Source: CAZGXI01 sp964529715
Lineage (GTDB): Bacteria; Chloroflexota; Anaerolineae; Aggregatilineales; Ch27
Reading direction: 5' to 3'
Assembly (NCBI GenBank): GCA_964529715.1
Contig: CAZGXI010000001.1
Coordinates: forward strand, 1 to 64,000
DNA length: 64,000 nt
The notes below the pieces were generated by a model. It was not told the origin of the DNA. It made no database searches and saw nothing but the letters and a program-made list of their open reading frames with translations. This document shows positions 1 through 8,471 of this stretch, in pieces; positions within the stretch are counted from its first letter, which is position 1, and each line of letters opens with the position of its first letter. Both the position numbers and the translations under genes were made by a program.

Positions 1-143
1 GGGAGAGTAGGCCAGTGCCAAGCCTCCCTGACCAGAAGGCTTGTTTTATTGCCCCTGCCCCCGACCCTCGATTTTGCCTTCTCCTCCCTACCCTATATAC
101 TTGCCTCTAAAATCGCCTGTATATATTTTCAGGGAGGCGTGCC

Positions 144-2855
144 GTGACCCGACGGGCCGGTTTCCTTGTAGGTATTCTTGGCTTTGTGTTCCTGGCAGGC
201 TGTGGTGGTCAGTTCGTCGCCATCGTGCCGACTGCCACCCCCCTGCCAACAGTGCCCCCCTCCCCTTCTGCTACACCGACCCGGACGCCAGACTTGCAGG
301 CGACCGTTGATGCCGCGATCCAGATCACAGGCACGATGGTCGCAGAGATGGCAGCCGCCGCCCTGGACGAAGTAAATACTTGGGCCACGCTGATCGCTGG
401 GACGAACGCCGCCGCCGCCAACTCTCTTTACACAACGGCACAGGCGCTCGGAGCAACAGAAACTATGCTCGCACACCCGACCGAAACTGCCACAGCCAGC
501 CCTTCGCCGACGGCCACGCTCACGCCTACCCCTCTACCCAACTACATCGCAACCGTGACCCAGATGTATACGGATTTCGTCGGTCTCGCACAGACCGACA
601 TCGCCCAACGCGCCGCAGCAACATCGGCTGCCGTGCAAGAAACAATTGAGGCCATTCAGGCGACGCAAACAGTGCTGGCCCACCCCACTATTCCCCCTAC
701 ACACTTGGCTACCCTGCCACCCCCACCGGAGGCATTTATAACCATCACAGCCTACGCTCTGGCGGCAACGGCCAGCCAGGAATCCTGGATGACGCTCCAG
801 GCGCAAACGGCGGTCGCCATTACCCTATCGTCGGTCACGCTGCCCGATCTGGGAATTCGCCTCGCGGTCCCGCCCGGCTTCAGCGAACCCCAACGACAGG
901 ATACCCGTACCGTTATCTTGCGCAACCCCGACATCCCAGCTGCCAGCATAACCCTTGCGCGCGGCACAACCGACGACGTATTGAGCGGCGTATACGAATC
1001 CCGCCGCCCACCGGAGGAATCGCTGGGTGATCCGGTGGCCGTGTTGCGCTCTGCCGTCACCGTCCCGGCAGATACACCGACCGACGTGACCCTCCTGGAC
1101 GATGTGGCCGCATACGCCGGACTGGACTTTCCCGCCGCGCAGGTGCGCCTGCAAATACCGGGCGTCGCCGGAGAATCACAAGTTATCCTGCTGCGCCTGG
1201 CAGAAAATGACTGGCTGACGCTCGTCTTCTCTGGCCCGCCGGCCACCTTCACGACTTGGCTCGACGATACCCTGCGCAGCATTACCCGGCTGCCAGGAGC
1301 TACAACCACCCCCATACCCACGCCGACTCCCCTGCCGTTGTTCATTCCAACCCTTACGCCTACCCTCCCGACGATCCTGGACATCGAGCCGACGCCAACG
1401 CCGCAGCCGGTGGAAGTACAGGCCGGTGTGGCGCTCGGCCTGAATTTCGACGTTCCGCCCGGCTGGATGGTCAGCGCGCTGCCGCCGGGCGAGCCATTCC
1501 AGACTCCCGCCGTCCAGATCGTCTGGATCGGAGCCACGCGGAACGACAACCGGATCACTATCCTGCGCGGGTCGGAAGCGCAGCTTGCCGAACTGGATTT
1601 TCCCGCCGGAGAAAGCGACCCGGCGGCGGCATTGCGCGCCATCGCCCTGTCTGTGCGCGAGGAGCATGGTCTAAGCAGCGGCGGGCGCGCCGAATCCATC
1701 CAGATCGGAGACTTCACCGGCGCGTGGACTAGCCTGCGCGGGGATGTGCTCACCTTGCGGCTGTATCTGCTCTTTATCGCCCCGGATGACTGGGTCCTCA
1801 TCCTGGCAGAAGGGCCACGCGACACCTTCAACACTTTCAACCAGAATGAACTGCGTCAGGTGCTTGCGTCGCTGCGGCTGGCGGGCAGCGAGTCCGCCGG
1901 GCCGGTGCTGCCCCCACCCGGCCCAATGGAGGAAGCCCGCGTTCTGGAAGTGACCGACGGCGATACGATTGTCGTGGAGATCGACGGGCGCGAGGAGCGC
2001 GTGCGCTACATTGGCGTCAACACGCCGGAAACACACCATCCTACCATCGGCGCAGACTGGATGGGCTATGAGGCAGCGCACTTCAACGCCGCCTTCGTCC
2101 ATGTAGGCGACACCGTGCTACTCGAATCGGACGTGGCCGACCGCGACATCTACGGACGACTGCTGCGCTATGTGTGGGTGACCGGGGAAAACGGCGAACG
2201 CATCATGGTCAACGCGGAATTGCTACGCGCCGGCATGGCCCAGACCTCCACCTACGACGAGCGCCGCTACCTGACGTACTTCCTGGCGCTGGAACGCGCG
2301 GCGCAGGAGGCTAACCTGGGCCGCTGGGGTGATCCCCCGCCCCCTCCGCCGGTCGAACCGGTGGCCGAAGTCGATGACCTGGTCTGGGTGCGCAACCCCG
2401 ACGGTGACACCGTGCCGCTGCTCTACGACGCTGCTGCGCTGGGCCTCGTTCCCGATCCTATCGCCGAATGGCCGAACGACATTCCGGCCACCGTGCGCGA
2501 TGTGTTCTACGTCTATGTGGAAGATCGCTACTGGTACTGGCTGGAGATCAACCAGTTCCGGGGCTGGGTGCCTGAAGACTGGATTCTGACCGAGGAACCG
2601 CCTGACCCTGCCGCGCCGCCGGAGACGCGCATCATCGCCTACGACTTCGTGATCGCCGCCGGAGACGCGCCGCTGGACGTGTACAACGTGCCGCACGGCG
2701 ATGCCATCGCGGGCCAGATTCCGCCCGGCGTGGAATTCCAGGTTACGGGGTTAGGCATCGCCCGCATTGACGGAAGCTGGTGGCTCTATACCGACCGCAC
2801 CGGGCCGGACGGCTGGATTCCGCTGGAGCTTGTGCGCCGTGTCAGGCCAGGCTAA
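144..2855 (+). CDS. Secreted lipoprotein with thermonuclease (SNase) domain and SH3-like C-terminus
   Basis: A 903-residue predicted lipoprotein. GTG start chosen because AGGGAGG lies six bases upstream; the N-terminus has a hydrophobic signal ending in the lipobox LAGC (cysteine about residue 20). After Pro/Thr-rich linkers come two similar beta-rich regions (about 225-375 and 420-590), apparently an internal duplication of unrecognised function. A staphylococcal-nuclease-like domain lies at about 595-727, with DGDT, the RYIGVNTPE box and DIYGR. These match the catalytic Asp, Arg, Glu and second Arg of the family; the Asp of the usual DTPE box is Asn here. Two SH3-like segments follow (about 735-815 and 830-903). 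It probably acts outside the membrane as a nuclease. The N-terminal repeat function is unknown. Confidence 0.85.
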   Translation: MTRRAGFLVGILGFVFLAGCGGQFVAIVPTATPLPTVPPSPSATPTRTPDLQATVDAAIQITGTMVAEMAAAALDEVNTWATLIAGTNAAAANSLYTTAQALGATETMLAHPTETATASPSPTATLTPTPLPNYIATVTQMYTDFVGLAQTDIAQRAAATSAAVQETIEAIQATQTVLAHPTIPPTHLATLPPPPEAFITITAYALAATASQESWMTLQAQTAVAITLSSVTLPDLGIRLAVPPGFSEPQRQDTRTVILRNPDIPAASITLARGTTDDVLSGVYESRRPPEESLGDPVAVLRSAVTVPADTPTDVTLLDDVAAYAGLDFPAAQVRLQIPGVAGESQVILLRLAENDWLTLVFSGPPATFTTWLDDTLRSITRLPGATTTPIPTPTPLPLFIPTLTPTLPTILDIEPTPTPQPVEVQAGVALGLNFDVPPGWMVSALPPGEPFQTPAVQIVWIGATRNDNRITILRGSEAQLAELDFPAGESDPAAALRAIALSVREEHGLSSGGRAESIQIGDFTGAWTSLRGDVLTLRLYLLFIAPDDWVLILAEGPRDTFNTFNQNELRQVLASLRLAGSESAGPVLPPPGPMEEARVLEVTDGDTIVVEIDGREERVRYIGVNTPETHHPTIGADWMGYEAAHFNAAFVHVGDTVLLESDVADRDIYGRLLRYVWVTGENGERIMVNAELLRAGMAQTSTYDERRYLTYFLALERAAQEANLGRWGDPPPPPPVEPVAEVDDLVWVRNPDGDTVPLLYDAAALGLVPDPIAEWPNDIPATVRDVFYVYVEDRYWYWLEINQFRGWVPEDWILTEEPPDPAAPPETRIIAYDFVIAAGDAPLDVYNVPHGDAIAGQIPPGVEFQVTGLGIARIDGSWWLYTDRTGPDGWIPLELVRRVRPG

Positions 2856-2890
2856 CAGGAACCTCGCCGGGGATGCAGCATCACGCCGAT

Positions 2891-2912
2891 GATCCCCGAT
2901 CTGATCGGGATC
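2891..2912. other. Hairpin in the intergenic gap
   Basis: An imperfect inverted repeat (GATCCCCGAT / ATCGGGATC with a three-base loop) lies just after the nuclease gene. No T-run follows on either strand, so it is not a convincing terminator. Confidence 0.4.
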
Positions 2913-2986
2913 GGTGCGGCGATCAGAGCGTTTGGCGCGATATGTAGCCCGCAGGACGGGTAAGATACCGCTGTCAGGCCGCGTCG

Positions 2987-3010
2987 TATCTTTACAGGTA
3001 AAATTAGATA
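2987..3010. promoter_or_regulatory. Possible operator upstream of the dioxygenase gene
   Basis: An imperfect dyad with TATCT and AGATA at its ends lies about 45 bases before the dioxygenase start. MhqR sites in Bacillus also have TATCT/AGATA half-sites but with a shorter spacer. The match is weak and no MarR-type regulator is encoded nearby. This is a guess from context only. Confidence 0.2.
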
Positions 3011-3055
3011 AAAACGACCTTTATAAACAAGAACAAGGGCACAGAGGAGTACCCA

Positions 3056-4138
3056 ATGACCATTCTCGGATTGCATCACATCACCCTGGTCACGGCCAAC
3101 GCACAGCGGAACGTGGATTTTTACACGGGCGTACTGGGCCTGCGGATGATCAAAAAGACGGTCAACTTCGACGACCCCGGCAGCTACCACCTTTACTACG
3201 GTGACGAAATCGGACGTCCCGGCACAGCGATCACATTTTTCGAGTGGCCGCACGTCCCCAAGGGCCGCCCCGGCATCGGCGGGACGCATCACGTTGCCCT
3301 GACTGTCGCAGACCGCGACGGCCTGCTCAAGTGGAAGCGCCGCCTGACCGACCTGGGGATCGCCGTCAATGGGCCGCTGGACCGCCACTACTTCACATCA
3401 ATCTACTTCCGCGACCCCGACGGCGCGATCCTGGAGATCGCCACGCGCGGCCCCGGCATGGCGGTGGACGAATCCCCGGACCGCCTGGGAATGGCCTACC
3501 GCGAGCCGCCGCGCGAGATGGTCATCCGCAACCGGGACGAAGAGCGCATCCGACGCGAAACGTGGGCAGAAGCCGTGCCGGAGATCACGCCGGACATGGC
3601 TCTGGCGCACGGTATGCACCACATTTCCGCCATCGGGTCCGACATTGCGCGGACGGATGCCTTCTTCAGCGACCTGCTGGGGATGCGCCGCGTCAAGATG
3701 ACCTCGAATTTCGATGACCCCGATTCGGCCCACTGGTATTGGGGTGTAGGCGACGGGCAGCCGGGCACCCTGATCACCTACTTCGAGCGCGACCCGCGCC
3801 GCACGGATCCCGTGCGCATGGGCGCCGGTCAGACCCACCACTTTGCCCTGGCCGTGCCAGACGCAGAAACCCAGTTGGAATGGCGGGAAAAGCTGTTGCA
3901 GGCCGGGCTGCGCGTCTCGCCCGTGATGGACCGGGTGTACTTCAAGAGCATTTATACCAACGATCCCGACGGGCACATCGTCGAACTGGCGACGGCTGGG
4001 CCGGGCTTCGCCGTCGATGAAGCTGTGAGCGAACTGGGCCAGAGTCTCAAGCTCCCGCCTTGGCTGGAAAAACACCGCCGGGACATCGAGGAGAGCTTGC
4101 AGCCGCTCGCCGTCCCCGTTCCGGAGGTCGCACGATGA
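3056..4138 (+). CDS. Ring-cleaving dioxygenase, VOC (glyoxalase) family, MhqO-like
   Basis: 360 residues made of two vicinal-oxygen-chelate modules. The first begins with LHHITL near residue 6 and the second with GMHHISAIG near residue 186. Each ends in a FRDPDG or TNDPDG turn followed by a metal-ligand Glu (ILEIAT, IVELAT), the family's His/His/Glu arrangement. ATG start supported by AGGAG six bases upstream. The family includes hydroquinone/catechol dioxygenases such as MhqO. The next gene overlaps it and is an MhqD-like hydrolase, the pairing known from the Bacillus quinone-stress system, so the likely role is cytoplasmic detoxification of quinones or catechols. The exact substrate cannot be told from sequence. 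Confidence 0.85.
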   Translation: MTILGLHHITLVTANAQRNVDFYTGVLGLRMIKKTVNFDDPGSYHLYYGDEIGRPGTAITFFEWPHVPKGRPGIGGTHHVALTVADRDGLLKWKRRLTDLGIAVNGPLDRHYFTSIYFRDPDGAILEIATRGPGMAVDESPDRLGMAYREPPREMVIRNRDEERIRRETWAEAVPEITPDMALAHGMHHISAIGSDIARTDAFFSDLLGMRRVKMTSNFDDPDSAHWYWGVGDGQPGTLITYFERDPRRTDPVRMGAGQTHHFALAVPDAETQLEWREKLLQAGLRVSPVMDRVYFKSIYTNDPDGHIVELATAGPGFAVDEAVSELGQSLKLPPWLEKHRRDIEESLQPLAVPVPEVAR

Positions 4139-4812
4139 CCGCACCGGCAGGAATCCAGGGAGCACACCAGGGGCAGCCGGTCCACACGGCGGGCCGGCCC
4201 CTCGACCGGGCGCAGGCGGCGGTCGTGCTGGTGCACGGGCGCGGCGGCAGGGCGGAGGACATCCTGGCGCTGGCGCAACCAGGCTCCCAGCTGGATCGGG
4301 CAGGCTTCGCCTACCTCGCCCCACAGGCCGCCGGGAACACCTGGTATCCGAACAGCTTCCTGGCCGCGCTGGAAAGCAACGAGCCGTATCTTTCCTCCGC
4401 CCTGGCCGCGCTGGACGACGTGTTCGCCCGGCTGCAAGCCGCCGACATCCCGCCGGAGCGGACGATCCTGCTGGGTTTTTCGCAGGGAGCGTGCCTGGCG
4501 CTGGAATATGCCGCCCGCCATGCCCGGCGCTACGGCGGCCTGGCCGGACTCAGCGGCGGACTGATCGGGCCGGACGGTGCGCCGCGCAGCTACACCAGCT
4601 CGCTGGAAGGAACGCCCGTCTTCCTGGGATGCAGCGATGTGGACCCCTACATCCCCAAAGCGCGGATAGAACTGAGCGCAGAGGTCCTGCGGCAATTGGG
4701 CGCAGACGTGACAATGAAGCTCTACCCGAACATGGGGCACACCATTAACCAGGACGAACTGGATGCCGTGCGGGCCATGATGGACGCGCTGGCGGGATCA
4801 TTGCGGCGCTAA
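4135..4812 (+). CDS. Alpha/beta hydrolase, phospholipase/carboxylesterase family, MhqD-like
   Basis: 225 residues. The start is the ATG overlapping the dioxygenase stop (ATGA), with GGAGG seven bases upstream, rather than a more upstream in-frame codon. The fold signature is clear: VVLVHGRGG oxyanion region, nucleophile elbow GFSQGA, Asp in GCSDVDPY and the catalytic His in NMGHTI. Length and motifs fit the bacterial carboxylesterase/phospholipase family (Abhydrolase_2). Translational coupling to the VOC dioxygenase suggests the two act in one detoxification step, probably hydrolysing a ring-cleavage or conjugated product. Cytoplasmic; no signal peptide. Confidence 0.85.
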   Translation: MTAPAGIQGAHQGQPVHTAGRPLDRAQAAVVLVHGRGGRAEDILALAQPGSQLDRAGFAYLAPQAAGNTWYPNSFLAALESNEPYLSSALAALDDVFARLQAADIPPERTILLGFSQGACLALEYAARHARRYGGLAGLSGGLIGPDGAPRSYTSSLEGTPVFLGCSDVDPYIPKARIELSAEVLRQLGADVTMKLYPNMGHTINQDELDAVRAMMDALAGSLRR

Positions 4813-4816
4813 CCGG

Positions 4817-4860
4817 CGGCAGGCCACTCCGACGTGGACATGGCCGCCAGACGCCTGCCG
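4817..4860. terminator. Possible bidirectional terminator between convergent genes
   Basis: An 8-base inverted repeat (CGGCAGGC / GCCTGCCG) with a 28-base loop lies between the hydrolase and the oppositely oriented ADP-ribosylglycohydrolase gene. There is no clear T-run, so the call rests mainly on position. Confidence 0.25.
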
Positions 4861-4883
4861 ATGGTGATGGCGCACCTCGCATG

Positions 4884-6998
4884 TTACAACGCCGGGCAGA
4901 CCACGACGGCATCGGCAGTGAGACAACCTTCCTGAAGAATCAGGGCCACGCCGCCGCCATTCAGTGGACGGTCAACATCTTCGACATCGAAAAGCAACCG
5001 GTCATCGATCCAGCCCTGGAGCCGTGCTCCCACTGCCTGCAAACGCAAAGTGTAGGGCTGATCAAAGAACCAGGCAAACGGCGTTTCCGCCAGCACGGTT
5101 TCGCCGTCCAGCGCCTTCACCAGTGCCGCCGTGCCACCGGCGCGCAGCAGCAATGCATAATAGCGCCGCATTCCCTGGACACGAATGCCCAGCCCTGCCG
5201 CCGCCGACAGGTGCGGCGTGAGCGTGGCCGAAACCTGGTAATCGGTCCATTCCCGCGTGCCCTGGATCAGCAGCCCGGTGCCCTCATCCTGAGCGACATG
5301 AAACGGCCACGGCCAGTGTGCATCGAAGTGGTCCATGCCGGGAACCCAGGCGCTATGCCACATCAGGCCGCCGGCCACAGGCCGGGTAAGCACGGTGTTC
5401 GGAGCACCGGACCAAGTCAGGTAGTCCAGGTACACGCTGCCAGAATGTGCCCCTACCACCCAGTTCAGTTCCAGGCCGATCTCGCCGATGGGCGCGCCGC
5501 CGGTGTCGCCAATCGTCCAGCGGAATTCGTGGTAACTCCCGGCTTCCAAGATCATCTCCGGCCCGTAAACGCGGACTAACGCATCGTCGGGGCCGAATAC
5601 GCGGATATAAAGGCGCGCCTGCACCGGGCCATCGTTGTAGGAATCGGCCTCCACAGCAGCCTGCACCGTCTGGCCGGGGTAGAGGGTAGGACAGGCGGTC
5701 AGCTCATAAGCCTGCCTCCGTGTCGCATCGGCAGGCCGAAAGGTCGCGGTCGCCACACGTGCGCTGCGCCCCAGCGCCAGATGGCGGTAACGGATGGCCA
5801 GGCTACGCCGCCCCGCCCGACTATGCCCGGTGACATTCTCCAGCCAAGCCACATTGCGCGCTTCGGCGCCGTCTTCGACCACAAAGCCCTGCACGGCCCC
5901 CGGCAGATCAAAGTGAAACCGGGCACCGCTCTTGGGCGCCACAGGAGGCAACCCGGCCAATGCCCGGCCCACGTTGACCACATGGTACGTCTCGATCACG
6001 GCGTCGGTGATGGCGCGACCGCCGTCGGCGGTGGGCAGATAGAGCCGATCCGCGACCGGTCCGCGCCAGTCAGGGCCGGCGGCGATCCCGGCCAAGCCGT
6101 TCTTGATTCCCATCAGACAGCCCGCGTTGCCGGAATTGCAGTCGGTGTCCCAGCCGCAGGTATTGACGATCATCAGGGTCTTTTGGAAACTGTCATCGCC
6201 ATACAACAGGCTCAGGATGATCAGGCCGTGATTGGGCACGACGTGACAGACGCCACCGAATTGGTGATAGCCGTAGCGGTCGGCAAGCTGTTGCCGGGCC
6301 TTGCGCCAGTCATCCTCTTGGGTGCGCCATTCGCGCAGATCGGCAATCAGGCGGTAGATCATGCAATCGCGGGGGATCAGCCCGACACCGGTATCGATGA
6401 GCTTGTCGATGTCGGATTCCACAAACGCCTGCGCCTCCATAGCCGCCAGCACCTGGGCGGCGTAAACCGCCTCGCCATCATGGCTGACGCTCCCCGCCCG
6501 CCGGGCCAGATCAGCCGCCAGTTCAGGATCGCCCGGCGCGACCATCGCCCAGCCGTCGATGAAAATTTGCGCACCGATCTGTTCGGCCACCGTTTTGCCG
6601 TTCAGCGCGATAGACCCGCTGCGCGGCGCTGCGATACCCTGCTTGAGACGCAGGTAGGCGGTGTGCTCGGTGGAGTTCCCCATGCCGCCCCACCACAAAA
6701 TGGACTGTTTTTCGATGATGTAGTTAAGCCAGGTCTGGCCGATCTGCGCCGGGGTCAGGTCGCGGCTGTTGCCGTGATCGGGCAGCGCGCGCAGAAACGT
6801 GAACGTGCCGCTGATGTCATCGTCGGTGACGATCAAGGGCTGGCCGAGCTTCTCGTGAACGTAATACCAGACCTCGCCGAGACGCTCCATGATGGTCTGA
6901 TGGGACCAACCCTCAAAAGGACGCCCCAGGTAGACTCCAATGATCTTCCCCAGGATACCCGCGTAAACACGCTCCTCGTAGTCGGCAGGAATAGGCAT
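4884..6998 (-). CDS. ADP-ribosylglycohydrolase family protein with concanavalin-like C-terminal domain
   Basis: 704 residues from the ATG at 6998, which has GGAAGG about ten bases upstream; an earlier in-frame codon (7034) would add 12 residues. The N-terminal half has the ADP-ribosylglycohydrolase metal motifs: TDDD near residue 60, GILGKIIGVYLGR at the start and CGWDTDCNSGN near residue 290. The C-terminal 200 or so residues are beta-rich, with features of a laminarinase/concanavalin-like sugar-binding fold (DYQVSATLTPH, GWIDDRLLFDV). No signal peptide is seen. The ADPRGH fold is also used on non-protein substrates, and the added carbohydrate-type module suggests a glycoside or nucleoside substrate rather than modified protein. 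Confidence 0.75.
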   Translation of the reverse strand: MPIPADYEERVYAGILGKIIGVYLGRPFEGWSHQTIMERLGEVWYYVHEKLGQPLIVTDDDISGTFTFLRALPDHGNSRDLTPAQIGQTWLNYIIEKQSILWWGGMGNSTEHTAYLRLKQGIAAPRSGSIALNGKTVAEQIGAQIFIDGWAMVAPGDPELAADLARRAGSVSHDGEAVYAAQVLAAMEAQAFVESDIDKLIDTGVGLIPRDCMIYRLIADLREWRTQEDDWRKARQQLADRYGYHQFGGVCHVVPNHGLIILSLLYGDDSFQKTLMIVNTCGWDTDCNSGNAGCLMGIKNGLAGIAAGPDWRGPVADRLYLPTADGGRAITDAVIETYHVVNVGRALAGLPPVAPKSGARFHFDLPGAVQGFVVEDGAEARNVAWLENVTGHSRAGRRSLAIRYRHLALGRSARVATATFRPADATRRQAYELTACPTLYPGQTVQAAVEADSYNDGPVQARLYIRVFGPDDALVRVYGPEMILEAGSYHEFRWTIGDTGGAPIGEIGLELNWVVGAHSGSVYLDYLTWSGAPNTVLTRPVAGGLMWHSAWVPGMDHFDAHWPWPFHVAQDEGTGLLIQGTREWTDYQVSATLTPHLSAAAGLGIRVQGMRRYYALLLRAGGTAALVKALDGETVLAETPFAWFFDQPYTLRLQAVGARLQGWIDDRLLFDVEDVDRPLNGGGVALILQEGCLTADAVVVCPAL

Positions 6999-7070
6999 AG
7001 AGTTCCGACCTTCCGTTGTCGGCAACCACAGCAAAGGTGGATGTCCTTCAGGCTAAAAACCGGGACGACG

Positions 7071-8003
7071 TCATTTTCCACACGGCGTGACAGCTACCGG
7101 CAACGCTTCCGCACCTTCTGCCAACACTGTGCGCCGGAGACGCAGATTCACCAGCGCCACGCCCGCCCCGATCAGCACTGTCCCCAACAACAGACGTGCA
7201 TCCAACGGCTCGGCCAGGAAGATCACTCCTAGTGCCAGACCAACCGGCGGCATCACGTAGGTGACGAGCGTGGCCCGCGTCGCGCCCCAGCGCGAGATAA
7301 TCCAGTAGAACAGCAGATACGCGACATACGTGTTCACCAGTCCCAGCGTCCCGACAGAGAAGATCGCCGTCGTAGAGAGCGCGCCGAAATCCGGCAGTCC
7401 ATCCACCAGCAGCGCCGCCCCACCGACCAGCACCGTCGCCGTGACCAGCGCCCCACCAGAAACAACCATCGGCGGCAGATGACGCAGGTTACGCCGCACG
7501 AAGACCGTCGCGCCCGCGTAACACATCGATGCCAGCAGCACAGCGACCTGCCCGGCCAGCGGATTCGCCGCCTCGCCCACGCCCAGGCTGCGGCTCGCCA
7601 ACACGATCACGCCAACAAAGCCGGAAAGCAACCCCAACAGCTTCATCCCGGTGATGCGTTCGTCTTGCAGAGCGAAGTGAGCGATGACCAGTGAGAACAG
7701 CGGCACGGTCGCGTTGAGCACGGTTGCCAGGCCGCTGTCGATGCTCTGTTCTCCCCAAGTAATCAGCAGGAACGGAATGGCCGTGTTGAACATTCCCACA
7801 ACGATCAACCCCAACCGGCTGCGCAGGTCTGTGGGAAAGTGCCGCCCGGTCAGCCGCAGGGTCAGCACCATCGCCAGCGCCGCCGTCCCTACCCGGCAGG
7901 CGACCAGTTGCAGCGGCGTCAGTTCCGCCACACCGAACTTGATCAGCAGAAACGACGATCCCCAGATCAACCCCAATGTCCAGAACGCTGCCCAGACCGT
8001 CAC
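7071..8003 (-). CDS. EamA/DMT-family transporter
   Basis: 310 residues, about ten transmembrane helices in two EamA repeats. I chose the GTG at 8003 because AAAGGAG stands seven bases upstream; an earlier codon at 8045 would add an Arg/Lys-rich stretch unlike the family N-terminus. Typical sequences are FWTLGLIWGSSFLLIKFGV in helix 1 and VGLALGVIFLAEPLDARLLLG near the end. The family exports or imports small metabolites such as amino acids or purine derivatives; the substrate cannot be predicted. It stands alone, upstream of the ADP-ribosylglycohydrolase gene on the same strand with a gap of about 70 bases. Confidence 0.85.
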   Translation of the reverse strand: MTVWAAFWTLGLIWGSSFLLIKFGVAELTPLQLVACRVGTAALAMVLTLRLTGRHFPTDLRSRLGLIVVGMFNTAIPFLLITWGEQSIDSGLATVLNATVPLFSLVIAHFALQDERITGMKLLGLLSGFVGVIVLASRSLGVGEAANPLAGQVAVLLASMCYAGATVFVRRNLRHLPPMVVSGGALVTATVLVGGAALLVDGLPDFGALSTTAIFSVGTLGLVNTYVAYLLFYWIISRWGATRATLVTYVMPPVGLALGVIFLAEPLDARLLLGTVLIGAGVALVNLRLRRTVLAEGAEALPVAVTPCGK

Positions 8004-8120
8004 CCCCTTGCTCCTTTCCAGGCGAACCCGACGCAACCCGATCAAGCATAGCGGCGGACCGAGTCCGCCGCTACCTGTTTCTTGTTTTCAAACCGGCCCA
8101 CATGCGGCTGGGTGGAATCT

Positions 8121-8396
8121 TTACCCGGCAACCTCACCTTCGATATGAATATCCGGGAAGAACTGGTGTACCGTGCCCTCGACCCAGCCTCGCAGCGTGA
8201 TCACCGACAGGGCGCAACCCTCACACGCGCCGCCCAGCCTAACCCTGGCCGTCTTGCCATCGAAGCTGATCAAGGACACCGAACCGCCGTGATAGAACTC
8301 GATATAAGACGACAGATTGTCGATGAGCGCCCGCAGGCGTTCTTCAACCGTTGCGTCCGGGGCCGCCGGACTGGTATCGATCTGTTCGACAGCCAT
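8121..8396 (-). CDS. NifU-like C-terminal domain protein (Fe-S cluster scaffold/carrier)
   Basis: 91 residues. The ATG at 8396 is preferred to the one at 8408 because GGAGG is then placed five bases upstream. It matches the free-standing Nfu domain: an N-terminal helix (VEERLRALIDNLSSYIEFYHGG), a beta-strand region (ARVRLGGACEGCALS) holding the CXXC cluster ligands, and a C-terminal helix. Such proteins assemble or deliver 4Fe-4S clusters in the cytoplasm. It lies 75 bases downstream of ftsH on the same strand and may be co-transcribed with it. Confidence 0.85.
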   Translation of the reverse strand: MAVEQIDTSPAAPDATVEERLRALIDNLSSYIEFYHGGSVSLISFDGKTARVRLGGACEGCALSVITLRGWVEGTVHQFFPDIHIEGEVAG

Positions 8397-8471
8397 GTGT
8401 TCCTCCATGCCTTCTGCGACGAAACGAACGCAAGTGCGCTGCCCAACGGCGAAGAGGTCGAACCTCCGTCG

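Noticed and set aside
752..1840. Long open frame on the minus strand
   Set aside because: Lies antisense to the nuclease lipoprotein, has an Arg/Ser-rich translation without domains, and is a shadow of the GC-rich codon pattern.
2891..2912. Terminator after the nuclease gene
   Set aside because: The hairpin has no T-run on either side.
5781..7232. 483-codon open frame on the plus strand
   Set aside because: Antisense to the ADP-ribosylglycohydrolase gene, whose motifs are clear; the translation shows no fold-like pattern.
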